Assembly: GCA_964553795.1 (NCBI GenBank)
Contig: CAZKMR010000002.1
Coordinates: 1 to 64,000 of the forward strand
DNA: 64,000 nt
Source: JADLHS01 sp964553795
Lineage (GTDB): Bacteria; Verrucomicrobiota; Verrucomicrobiia; Limisphaerales; JADLHS01
Reading direction: 5' to 3'
How positions within the stretch are numbered: the first letter of the stretch is position 1; every line of letters begins with the position of its first letter. Of this stretch, positions 32,012 to 39,695 are shown piece after piece. Both the position numbers and the translations under genes were made by a program. The notes below the pieces were generated by a model. It was not told the DNA's origin, did no database searches, and saw only the letters and a program-made list of their open reading frames with translations.

Positions 32012-32116
32012 TTACGCAGCGGCGGTTTTCTTCTTGGCTTTGACCGCGGTTTTTTTGCGCTTGTTGTAAGCGAGCCGACGCTTGCGTTTGACGAGCTTGT
32101 TGTATTGTTTTCCCAT
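32012..32116 (-). CDS. very small basic protein (34 residues)
   Basis: 34 residues from the ATG at 32114-32116: MGKQYNKLVKRKRRLAYN opens it, the rest is Lys/Ala-rich. Over a third of residues are Lys or Arg, with no hydrophobic core, like ribosome- or RNA-associated small proteins. Small proteins starting MGKQ-NK-KRKRR are, to my recollection, widespread in this phylum, but the function is unknown. The longer open frame upstream is antisense to the lipoprotein gene and is not taken as coding. It ends next to the bidirectional terminator, as a real gene would. Confidence 0.7.
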   Translation of the reverse strand: MGKQYNKLVKRKRRLAYNKRKKTAVKAKKKTAAA

Positions 32117-32161
32117 ATCAGTCTTTACTTTGCTTTCGTGTTCCGTTTTTGTGTCGTCACT

Positions 32162-32707
32162 ATGGTAATTCGTCCGTCGCAATTCAATCTCTATTTGCTG
32201 TTGCTCGCCGCCGTGGTGGTAATCGCAGGTTGCAAGACGTCCGAGCCGGACCCCGAAAAACAGACCGCCACGCTCCGGTTGCACATGGAATGCAATCCCC
32301 TGCCCAACGACGGCAGCGACCGGATTTGCGTCCCCCGCTCCGCTCCGGTCTGGATTAACATCGAAAAACGTCCGTTCCTGAGCGAGGCACAATTGGAATC
32401 GGCCCGATTGATGGAGTTGCCCGATGGTTATGCCATCAGCTTGAAGTTCAATCAGCAAGGCCAACGGCTGCTTGAACAGTACACCGCCGCGAATCCGTAC
32501 CGCCGCGTCGCCATTCGCTCCCAGTTCCGCCAAGGCACGAATGTCTTCGATCGCTGGCTCGCCGCGCCCATCATTCCGGGGCGCATCGCCGATGGCCGCG
32601 TTAATTTCACGCCGGATGCCGATTACAACGAGTCGGAAACGCTGGTCCAAGGCTGGAACAACGTGGCCGGCTACAAACCCGAAACCAAATTCAGTGAAGT
32701 GCCGTGA
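32162..32707 (+). CDS. lipoprotein with SecD P1-like domain
   Basis: 181 residues from the ATG at 32162. The signal ends in a lipobox (VVIAGCKTS), so it is a lipoprotein. The body resembles the small periplasmic P1 head of SecD: PVWINIEKRPFLSEAQLESA, GYAISLKFNQQGQRLLEQYT + AANPYRRVAIRSQF, and APIIPGRIADGRVNFTPDAD. No membrane segments of SecD are present. A free-standing version could bind exported proteins or be a structural domain reused for something else. The M23 peptidase gene follows at 34 bases. Confidence 0.65.
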   Translation: MVIRPSQFNLYLLLLAAVVVIAGCKTSEPDPEKQTATLRLHMECNPLPNDGSDRICVPRSAPVWINIEKRPFLSEAQLESARLMELPDGYAISLKFNQQGQRLLEQYTAANPYRRVAIRSQFRQGTNVFDRWLAAPIIPGRIADGRVNFTPDADYNESETLVQGWNNVAGYKPETKFSEVP

Positions 32708-32741
32708 CCCGGTGGCCGTGGCTCACCGCTATTTCCCCCTC

Positions 32742-33752
32742 ATGATGTTGAAGTTTTTTTGTTCGCTCGCTTTCGCTTTTTGCACCTGCATTTCGTTCGC
32801 TCAACCGTTTCATCTGCCGACCGCCAATCACGCCTTGTTTGATCCCGATGGCGGCGGGGAACGTTTCTTTGTGCCCACCGTCGGCAAACCGTGGACCAGC
32901 GGTTGTTTCGGCTGCGTACGTACGGAAGGTTGGCAATTGCACGAGGGTCTCGATATTCGCTGCCTGCAACGCGACAAGAAAAACGAACCGATTGATCCCG
33001 TCATGGCGACCGCGGATGGGACAGTCGCCTACATCAATCGCAAGTCCGCCCTGTCGAACTATGGCATTTACATCATTCTCCGGCACAACGTGGACGGACT
33101 GGAAGTGTATTCTACCTACGCGCATTTGCGCGAGGTGCGCGCGGATTTGAAAACCGGCAGCCCCGTGAAAGCCCGCGAACCCATCGGCATCATGGGGCGC
33201 ACGGCCAACACGCGCGAGGGGATTTCCAAAGACCGCGCACACGTGCACTTTGAACTGAACCTGTTCATCAACGAAAAGTTTCCAGCCTGGTACAAGAAAC
33301 AGTTCCCCGGGCAACGCAACGATCACGGCCAGTGGAACGGCCAGAATCTTCTCGGCATTGATGCACGCGCGGTCTTTCTCGAACAACTCGAGCAAGGCGG
33401 CAAATTCAATTTCGTTCGTCTCTTGCAAAGTCAGCCCGTTCTGTGCCGCGTGTTCGTGCGCGAAACCAGTTTCCCATGGCTCACGCGTTACGCGCCGTTG
33501 GTGCGCGCCAATCCGCGCGCGACCAAAGAAGGCGTGGCCGGCTACGAGCTGGGACTGAATTTTGTGGGCATCCCGGTGGAAGTGATTCCCCGCGCCGCCA
33601 GCGAAATCAAAAGCAAAGCCCGCGTGCAACTGCTCTCGGTGAATGAAGCAGAATATCAAAAGAATCCCTGTCGCAAGCTCGTCACCAAACGCGGTGATCG
33701 TTGGGAACTGGCCAACAATGGTATCAACTTGATTGGTCTCCTGACGTACTAA
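32742..33752 (+). CDS. M23-family metallopeptidase, exported
   Basis: 336 residues from the ATG at 32742; a signal peptide (FFCSLAFAFCTCISFAQP) follows it directly, while the in-frame extension further upstream overlaps the lipoprotein gene in another frame. The M23 zinc site is HEGLDIRC (His and Asp) and the later His-x-His in AHVHFELNLF. Between them lies VYSTYAHLREVRADLKTGSP. Proteins of this family cut peptidoglycan cross-bridges in the periplasm. A C-terminal part of about 120 residues is not recognised and may bind cell wall. Confidence 0.9.
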   Translation: MMLKFFCSLAFAFCTCISFAQPFHLPTANHALFDPDGGGERFFVPTVGKPWTSGCFGCVRTEGWQLHEGLDIRCLQRDKKNEPIDPVMATADGTVAYINRKSALSNYGIYIILRHNVDGLEVYSTYAHLREVRADLKTGSPVKAREPIGIMGRTANTREGISKDRAHVHFELNLFINEKFPAWYKKQFPGQRNDHGQWNGQNLLGIDARAVFLEQLEQGGKFNFVRLLQSQPVLCRVFVRETSFPWLTRYAPLVRANPRATKEGVAGYELGLNFVGIPVEVIPRAASEIKSKARVQLLSVNEAEYQKNPCRKLVTKRGDRWELANNGINLIGLLTY

Positions 33753-33764
33753 AATCGGAACTGT

Positions 33765-34676
33765 GTGGCTCTCTTACCGCCAACCAGCGAATCGTATCGC
33801 GGCCGCTTAGCGCCGTCTCCGACCGGTTTCCTGCACCTCGGCCACGCCCGCACCTTCTGGACGGCTTACGAACGCGCCCGCGACGCCGCAGGCACGCTGA
33901 TTCTGCGCAATGACGATTTGGATCGCGTGCGGTGCAAACCGGAGTTCGTCGCCGCCATGTACGAAGACTTGCGTTGGTTCGGTTTCGCGTGGACCGAAGG
34001 TCCGGACGTGGGCGGCCCATTCGCTCCTTACAGTCAGAGTGAGCGAACGCCCATTTACCGCGCGGCACTGGAACAACTTCGCGCCGGCGGATTCATTTAC
34101 CCTTGCACTTGTTCGCGCAAAGACATCGCTGCCGCCGTCCACGCGCCTCACGCGGAAGACGACGATGAACCGCGTTATCCGGGCACGTGCCGCCCCAAAC
34201 CAGACCCCCGACAAGCGCTGGAAATCTCACCACCTACAACGCCGGCTAACGGAGCCGCAACGGCGACCGAGTCTCCGCTGCGCCGCACTTCGTGGCGCTT
34301 TCGCATTCCCGACGGCGAAGCCGTTTCGTTTGTTGATGGCCACCTCGGACCGCAAACATTCGTCACCGGCAAAGATTTTGGCGATTTCGTTGTCTGGCGA
34401 CCGGACGATGTTCCGGCCTACCAACTGGCTTGTGTCGTGGACGACGCGCGCATGCACATCACCGAAGTCGTGCGCGGCGCAGACTTGTTGAAATCCACCG
34501 CGCGGCAACTCCTGCTCTATCGGGCCTTGAATTGGCACGCGCCTGCCTTCTATCACACTGAATTGATGACCGACGAAACCGGCCAACGCCTGGCCAAACG
34601 CCACGCCGCGCTCAGTTTGCAATCGTTGCGATCCAAAGACGCGAATCCGGCCACCCTGCGGCAAAGCTGGCGCTGA
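33765..34676 (+). CDS. gluQ: glutamyl-Q tRNA(Asp) synthetase
   Basis: 303 residues, starting with a GTG 12 bases after the peptidase stop. It is a truncated class I glutamyl-tRNA synthetase without anticodon-binding domain: RGRLAPSPTGFLHLGHARTF with the HIGH-like signature, Cys residues CTCS at about 112-115 and YPGTC for zinc, AYQLACVVDDARMHITEVVR and the KMSK-like QRLAKR. Such enzymes attach glutamate to queuosine at position 34 of tRNA-Asp. An insert of about 25 residues around 155-175, rich in Pro, Thr and Ala, is unusual. Confidence 0.92.
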   Translation: MALLPPTSESYRGRLAPSPTGFLHLGHARTFWTAYERARDAAGTLILRNDDLDRVRCKPEFVAAMYEDLRWFGFAWTEGPDVGGPFAPYSQSERTPIYRAALEQLRAGGFIYPCTCSRKDIAAAVHAPHAEDDDEPRYPGTCRPKPDPRQALEISPPTTPANGAATATESPLRRTSWRFRIPDGEAVSFVDGHLGPQTFVTGKDFGDFVVWRPDDVPAYQLACVVDDARMHITEVVRGADLLKSTARQLLLYRALNWHAPAFYHTELMTDETGQRLAKRHAALSLQSLRSKDANPATLRQSWR

Positions 34677-34706
34677 CATCCCCGTCCCACTTCCAGAAAC
34701 TCACAC

Positions 34707-35732
34707 TCAATACTTCCCCTGCGTCAGCGGATTCCAGCCATCGTGACCGGCCAAAACTTTCTGCACGGTGATTTGTTTTGCCTGGTCCGGCGTGAGTTGC
34801 CTGGCCCAATTGGCACGCGGCGCTAATTCCGCTCGCGCGCCTGTCGTACCGAATTCCGCGTAGCGCGTCGTGCTTTCGCGCTCCGGTTTGTTCCAATTGT
34901 GCCAGCCGACCGGGCGCACCACTTCTGACATGCGCGTGTTCAGGAACGTTACCGCAGCAAAATCCCGCCACGGCCGGCCCAGATAAGTTTTTACGCCCGC
35001 GGCGCCGGAAATGTCACAGGCATTGAACACGTAGCCAAACTCATTCGTGTCAGGCGTGGACGCCGCCGTGATGTAGCCGTCGCGCAGACAATAAATCTGA
35101 CACTGCTCGAACCAACAGGTTGCGCCGCCGAAAATGAAATCCACATGCCCCTCGATGTAGCAATTCTCGAAATACTGCCGCCCGCGATTGACCAGAATCG
35201 TGTCCTGCCAACCCAGAAAGCGGCAGTTGCGAAAGACGGCGCGATCACCATCAATGCGAATCGCCAACGCCTGCCCGACCGGCCCGGCGGAATTGGCAAA
35301 GGTCAAATTCTCCGCCGTGAAATCCTCCGCATCAATGTATGTGGACGCCGTGCGAAATGTGCCGATTGGCTTACCGTCCGGACCGGGCACGTTGGCATGA
35401 AGATCGAACGTCAGAATGGTCCGGGCAGCGTCCTCACCACGCAGATGGAAGAATCGCTTCTCGCGTTGCACGTAGAGTTGTTCCTTGTAGGCGCCGGGCC
35501 GAATGTGAATCACCACCGGATTCGTCGCGTAACCCATCGGCACCGACATGATCGCCGCTTGCACGTTCGTGAACTCCCCGCTGCCGTCACGCGCCACGAC
35601 GATTTCCGTGATGTGTCGGTCCGCAGCGACTGCGGTTGCGCTGCCGCACATTCCTAAAATCAGCGCACACCGCAAAAACCATCCGGTCGCGCCCAAGGAA
35701 CGGACGTTCCGCCTCAACACGTGTGGGTTCAT
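34707..35732 (-). CDS. pectinesterase (CE8)
   Basis: 341 residues from the ATG at 35730-35732, followed by a signal peptide (LRCALILGMCGSATAVAADR). All marks of the beta-helical CE8 pectin methylesterases are present: HIRPGAYKEQL, GPVGQALAI, FLGWQDTIL with the catalytic Asp, HVDFIFGGATC with the second Asp, and TYLGRPWRDF with the Arg. It removes methyl esters from pectin outside the inner membrane, releasing methanol. The DUF4861 gene upstream on the same strand belongs to pectin breakdown in other bacteria, so the two may act together. Confidence 0.93.
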   Translation of the reverse strand: MNPHVLRRNVRSLGATGWFLRCALILGMCGSATAVAADRHITEIVVARDGSGEFTNVQAAIMSVPMGYATNPVVIHIRPGAYKEQLYVQREKRFFHLRGEDAARTILTFDLHANVPGPDGKPIGTFRTASTYIDAEDFTAENLTFANSAGPVGQALAIRIDGDRAVFRNCRFLGWQDTILVNRGRQYFENCYIEGHVDFIFGGATCWFEQCQIYCLRDGYITAASTPDTNEFGYVFNACDISGAAGVKTYLGRPWRDFAAVTFLNTRMSEVVRPVGWHNWNKPERESTTRYAEFGTTGARAELAPRANWARQLTPDQAKQITVQKVLAGHDGWNPLTQGKY

Positions 35733-35841
35733 ACCGGTTAAGTTACCAGAAGCCCGCGACTCGCGGTCTTCCACTCTCTGCAAACCGAAGTGAAAATCCT
35801 GCAACACCGCAGCTCGGTCAGGCGGCGAGGTGTGCGCGCCA

Positions 35842-37026
35842 CTATTTCTCCGTCACGGTCACGACAATCGGCGCCTGCAGTCCTTGTGCGAACTCGTCCA
35901 CGTGTTTCTTCCACGCCTCCGCATTGGTGATGTGACCTGCTTTGTCCCAACAAAAGCCCGCCCAGTAGGTCGCTTCGCCGGCTTCCGAGACTTTGGTCAA
36001 CACCAGGTGGTTCAGCTTGTCCTCCACATGTTTCTCGAACGACTTCGGCCCCACCACCACGGCGAGCCCCTGCTCTCCGGCGTTTTTTTCTACCTTCTCC
36101 CATTTCGCCAGCCAGCCGCGCGCGGCGTTCACTTCCACTTTTTCACTGCCCACTTTCTTAAGGCCAATGCCGCTGATTAATTGCCGGGCTTGACCGGGCC
36201 GCGTGAATTGCTGGTAACGACTTTGAAAGCGATCCAGTTGCGAACCCGCATCCAGCGAAACGCGTTTCACTTCGCTCACGCTGATGCCGTCCACCTCGAA
36301 TGGTTCATACTCCAATTCAAACAACACGCGAATCGGGCCATTGGCCAGCACCCGCGAGTTAATGAAGTTTCGCGAAGTCCACAAGCGGTCCGCGGCCCAC
36401 AAGCCGTTCCCACCACAGCCCCGCGATAACCCGGCGGAATAAAAATCCGCGCCTTCACCATGATCGGTGTGGTAATCGTCGGCGAGATACCAATCATTGA
36501 CCACCATGCGCGGCGTGCGCTTGGACCAGATATCAATCGTGCTGCTGGTGAGTGGTTCGCCCGCCCAGGTCTCCAATGCCTTGCCATACGTGCGATGCGC
36601 GATGCGATCGTTCTCCCACACAAAATCGTCAAACCGTTCGCGATTGAATCGGCCAAATGCGCGAAATTGTTCCAGCTGGTAAACTGGCTTGACGCCCACC
36701 GCCACTGTGAAGGACAAAGTTTCTTTCGGCGCAAAGTCGGCTTGAAAAATCACGATGTCCGGGCGGCGATAGGCATCACCGTCGGTATCCACCGCCTGCA
36801 CAATCAAGTCCTTTCCCGCCGCGTCCTTGATACGAATGGTGTTCAAGTCGCGCGCGGCTAACGGCGCCAATTGCGTCGCCGACAACTCTATCGTTTGGCT
36901 CGCGCGCGCCAAATCCAGCGGATTGGCGGCGGTCACGGTCAACTGGCTCGCCGCCGGTAGCAGCGCCGGCCAGCACAGAACAACGCCGACCACCACGCCA
37001 TACGAGAGAAGTTTGGTTGTGCTCAT
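35842..37026 (-). CDS. DUF4861 family exported protein
   Basis: 394 residues from the ATG at 37024-37026, with signal peptide (LLSYGVVVGVVLCWPALLPA). The body matches the DUF4861 family: LTVTAANPLDLARASQTIEL, RFDDFVWENDRIAHRTYGKAL, VNDWYLADDYHTDHGEGADF, SRGCGGNGLWAADRLW and EATYWAGFCWDKAG. Genes of this family are found near pectate lyases and pectinesterases in Bacteroidetes, so a part in breakdown of pectin-derived sugars is likely; the reaction is unknown. It lies 110 bases upstream of the pectinesterase, same strand. Confidence 0.82.
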   Translation of the reverse strand: MSTTKLLSYGVVVGVVLCWPALLPAASQLTVTAANPLDLARASQTIELSATQLAPLAARDLNTIRIKDAAGKDLIVQAVDTDGDAYRRPDIVIFQADFAPKETLSFTVAVGVKPVYQLEQFRAFGRFNRERFDDFVWENDRIAHRTYGKALETWAGEPLTSSTIDIWSKRTPRMVVNDWYLADDYHTDHGEGADFYSAGLSRGCGGNGLWAADRLWTSRNFINSRVLANGPIRVLFELEYEPFEVDGISVSEVKRVSLDAGSQLDRFQSRYQQFTRPGQARQLISGIGLKKVGSEKVEVNAARGWLAKWEKVEKNAGEQGLAVVVGPKSFEKHVEDKLNHLVLTKVSEAGEATYWAGFCWDKAGHITNAEAWKKHVDEFAQGLQAPIVVTVTEK

Positions 37027-37157
37027 GAGTGGGGAGCATAAAAAAGTTCCCGCCACCGTCGAGTAGAATGATGTTGGCGCGAATGCATTTCTCTTCGTTT
37101 GTACGGCACTGCAAGATTCCCCTTTCAACGTGCGCGCCGGCGCGCCAACATGCGGGC

Positions 37158-37829
37158 GTGGCAATTGGCGGTTACATTCTCGTCGCACTCATCGGTTATT
37201 TTCTGGGCTCAATCCCGACCGGTTATCTCGTCGCGCGCACACGCGGCATTGATATTCGCACCGTGGGCAGCAAAAACATGGGCGCGACCAACGTCTTTCG
37301 CACCTTGGGCAAAGGGCCGGGCATTTTCGTGCTGTTGATTGATGCGCTAAAAGGATTCGCCGCCGTCGCGCTCATCATCAACTTCTACTCCTCCTTGAAT
37401 GATGTAATACCGCAGTTTTTCCCGACGGTCGGAGTCACCGACGTGCAAGCGCGCTTTGGCTACGGGTTGGTGGCCGGGATCGGCGCGGTGCTGGGTCACA
37501 ACTACACCTGCTGGCTTCAATTCAAGGGTGGCAAGGGCATCGCCACCACCGGCGGAGTTTTTCTGGCATTGGCGCCGGCGGCGGTCGGGATCGCGGCGGC
37601 TTTGTGGCTCGTCGCGTTTATCGCAACGCGTTACGTTTCTGTGGCATCGCTAGTTGCGGCGGTGGCGCTGCCGACTGCGGTTTGCTTCACGCACGAGAAT
37701 CTCGCGTTGCGAATCATCGCCATCATCCTGGGCGTCCTGGCCATTTACAAACATCGCACCAACATTCAACGCTTGCGCAACGGCACAGAAAACCGGATTC
37801 GCTTTGGCAAACCGGAGGGCGCGCAATGA
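37158..37829 (+). CDS. plsY: glycerol-3-phosphate acyltransferase PlsY
   Basis: 223 residues if the GTG at 37158 is used, which gives the normal length and puts the start just before the first membrane helix (ILVALIGYFLGSIPTGYLVA); upstream in-frame Met codons would add an odd hydrophilic tail. PlsY motifs: SIPTGYL, the GSKNMGATNVFRTLGKGPG stretch, GHNYTCWLQFKGGKGIAT and the C-terminal HRTNIQRL. It transfers acyl from acyl-phosphate to glycerol-3-phosphate at the inner membrane, the first step of phospholipid synthesis. It overlaps gpsA by four bases. Confidence 0.9.
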   Translation: MAIGGYILVALIGYFLGSIPTGYLVARTRGIDIRTVGSKNMGATNVFRTLGKGPGIFVLLIDALKGFAAVALIINFYSSLNDVIPQFFPTVGVTDVQARFGYGLVAGIGAVLGHNYTCWLQFKGGKGIATTGGVFLALAPAAVGIAAALWLVAFIATRYVSVASLVAAVALPTAVCFTHENLALRIIAIILGVLAIYKHRTNIQRLRNGTENRIRFGKPEGAQ

Positions 37830-38806
37830 AGGTCAGCGTACTGGGCGCCGGCGCATGGGGCACCGCACTGGCCTTGCTGCTCCAGCGCGGCGGTTGTCAG
37901 GTCACATTGTGGGGCCATGATGCGGCGCAGTTGCGAAAAGTCGCCGCGTCCGGCCGGAACGAGCGCTACCTGCCCGGTATTGATCTGCCGTCCAACTGGC
38001 GCTTCGAATCCGACCTCGCCGCCGCCGTGCAAGACGCGGCCATGATCGTGGTCGCTGTTCCGTCCAAAGCGTTTCGCGAAGTGACCCGCGCGTTGCAGAA
38101 TTTTTCCGGCATCGCAATCAGCGTGACCAAAGGCATCGAACATCAATCCGGTCTGACCATGTGCGGCGTGTTGGCCGAGAATGCACCGCAAGCGCGACTG
38201 GCGGCCCTCTCCGGTCCGTCGCTCGCGTTGGAAGTCGCCCGCGGCATCCCGACCGCAATTGTCGCCGCCAGCGCCGATATTGAGGTTGCCAACGCCGTGC
38301 AAAAGGTGTTTCACAGCCCGGCATTCCGCGTTTACACCAGCACGGATCTCGTCGGCGTGGAACTGGGCGGTGCGCTGAAAAACGTCATCGCCATCGCGGC
38401 GGGCGTTTGCGACGGACTCGGGTTTGGCGACAACTCCAAAGCGTCGCTCGTGACGCGCGGCATTGTCGAGATGCGTCGCCTCGGCGTCACTTGTGGCGCT
38501 CAGCCGGAAACCTTTGCCGGCTTGAGCGGCATTGGCGATCTGATGGTGACCTGCTTCTCGAAACTCAGCCGTAATCGCGGTTTTGGGGAACGCGTCGGGC
38601 GTGGCGAGAAACCTGAAGGCATCCTGAGCAGCGTGAGTTCCGTCGCTGAAGGATTTCCAACGGCGCGTTCAGCCTCTGAGTTGGCCCGGCGTTATCAGAT
38701 TTCGACACCCATCATCGATGAGGTTTATGCCATGTTGCATGAAGGCAAAGACGTGCGCCAGGCCGTGCAAGACCTGACGACGCGCGAATCGAAGGCAGAG
38801 GACTAA
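37826..38806 (+). CDS. gpsA: glycerol-3-phosphate dehydrogenase [NAD(P)+]
   Basis: 326 residues. NAD binding VLGAGAWGTALALLLQRGG at the start, VAVPSKAFREV, ISVTKGIEHQSG, LSGPSLALEVARGIPTAIV, catalytic Lys in GGALKNVIAIAAG and the KASLVTRGIVEM region. The ATG sits inside the plsY stop (ATGA), so the pair is coupled: GpsA makes glycerol-3-phosphate and PlsY acylates it. Both serve membrane lipid synthesis, as does psd elsewhere in the window. Ordinary length and motifs. Confidence 0.97.
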   Translation: MKVSVLGAGAWGTALALLLQRGGCQVTLWGHDAAQLRKVAASGRNERYLPGIDLPSNWRFESDLAAAVQDAAMIVVAVPSKAFREVTRALQNFSGIAISVTKGIEHQSGLTMCGVLAENAPQARLAALSGPSLALEVARGIPTAIVAASADIEVANAVQKVFHSPAFRVYTSTDLVGVELGGALKNVIAIAAGVCDGLGFGDNSKASLVTRGIVEMRRLGVTCGAQPETFAGLSGIGDLMVTCFSKLSRNRGFGERVGRGEKPEGILSSVSSVAEGFPTARSASELARRYQISTPIIDEVYAMLHEGKDVRQAVQDLTTRESKAED

Positions 38807-38824
38807 CTAGATTGTCCGTTAACA

Positions 38825-38995
38825 TTAGGACTCTTTGGATTCGTTTCTCAGATATTCGCGCAACACGCATTCTTTGATTGTCTGCGATCTGCTGGACGTC
38901 CCGAGACGACGCTGCAGTTCACGCAAAACACTTAATTCATCCGCTTTGAACCAAGTTCCCACCAATTGCTTCCCCTTTTTTCGTTGGTTGGGCAT
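38825..38995 (-). CDS. ribbon-helix-helix (CopG/Arc-like) small protein
   Basis: 56 residues from the ATG at 38993-38995 to the TAA at 38825-38827. The short strand GTWFKADELSVLRELQRRLG and the helices with SSRSQTIKECVLREYLRN give a ribbon-helix-helix DNA-binding fold. The basic head MPNQRKKGKQ adds affinity. It lies 15 bases downstream of thrH on the same strand and so may share its transcript. No toxin gene is adjacent, which argues against a standard antitoxin. It could be a small regulator; the target is unknown. Confidence 0.7.
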   Translation of the reverse strand: MPNQRKKGKQLVGTWFKADELSVLRELQRRLGTSSRSQTIKECVLREYLRNESKES

Positions 38996-39010
38996 TGCAA
39001 ATAACTTTGT

Positions 39011-39616
39011 CTAGGGCAACGCCGCCTTGATCAGTTTCAGCAACTCTGCGTGCGATTCCACCGCTTGGAATTGCGGGAATTCGCGCTTCACATTTTCCGG
39101 CGCATGAATGAGGAAACCAACGTTGGCTTCACCCAACATCGCGGTGTCGTTGTAGGAATCCCCGGCTGAAACGACGTGATAATTGAGCGACTTGAGCGCG
39201 GCCACGGATTTCTGCTTCTGGTTCGGCTGACGCAGTTGATAGCCGGTGATGCGGTCGTTTTCCACAATCAACCGATGACAGAACAGCGTCGGCCAGTTGA
39301 GCTGCTTCATCAGTGGCTGCGCGAATTGCTCGAAGGTGTCCGACAAAATAATGACCTGCACCATTGTCCGCAGTTCATCGAGAAATTCCTTACCGCCGGG
39401 CAACGGCTTCAGCGTGCCGATGACATTCTGAATGTCGGAAAGCTTGATGCCGTGCTGGTCGAGAATGCCGATGCGATAATTCATCAGCTTGTCGTAATCC
39501 GGTTCGTCGCGCGTCGTGCGCCGCAATTCCGGGATGCCGGTTTTCTCAGCCACCGCAATCCAGATTTCCGGCGTCAATACGCCTTCCATGTCCAACGTTA
39601 CGATTGATTGTTTCAC
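39011..39616 (-). CDS. thrH: ThrH-type phosphoserine phosphatase / homoserine phosphotransferase
   Basis: 201 residues from a GTG at 39614-39616, chosen because the HAD motif follows a few residues later as in other ThrH; the in-frame ATG further upstream would add 19 atypical residues. HAD motifs: LDMEGVLTPEIWIAVAEKTG (with Glu in place of the second Asp, typical of ThrH), VIILSDTFEQFAQPL, and SAGDSYNDTAMLGEAN. ThrH removes phosphate from phosphoserine and can move it to homoserine. Linked to serine/threonine metabolism. The ribbon-helix-helix gene follows. Confidence 0.9.
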   Translation of the reverse strand: MKQSIVTLDMEGVLTPEIWIAVAEKTGIPELRRTTRDEPDYDKLMNYRIGILDQHGIKLSDIQNVIGTLKPLPGGKEFLDELRTMVQVIILSDTFEQFAQPLMKQLNWPTLFCHRLIVENDRITGYQLRQPNQKQKSVAALKSLNYHVVSAGDSYNDTAMLGEANVGFLIHAPENVKREFPQFQAVESHAELLKLIKAALP

Positions 39617-39695
39617 GGGCGCGGAGTCTTCCAGAAGCTGAATTCGGTGTCCAGCATCCCCGCGAAGCAACACGGGAAAACTCTCGCGCGCGCGT

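Noticed and set aside
32117..32650. Upstream extension of the 34-residue basic protein as a 212-residue protein
   Set aside because: It is antisense to the SecD-like lipoprotein gene, whose signal peptide and lipobox are convincing; only the last 34 codons look real.
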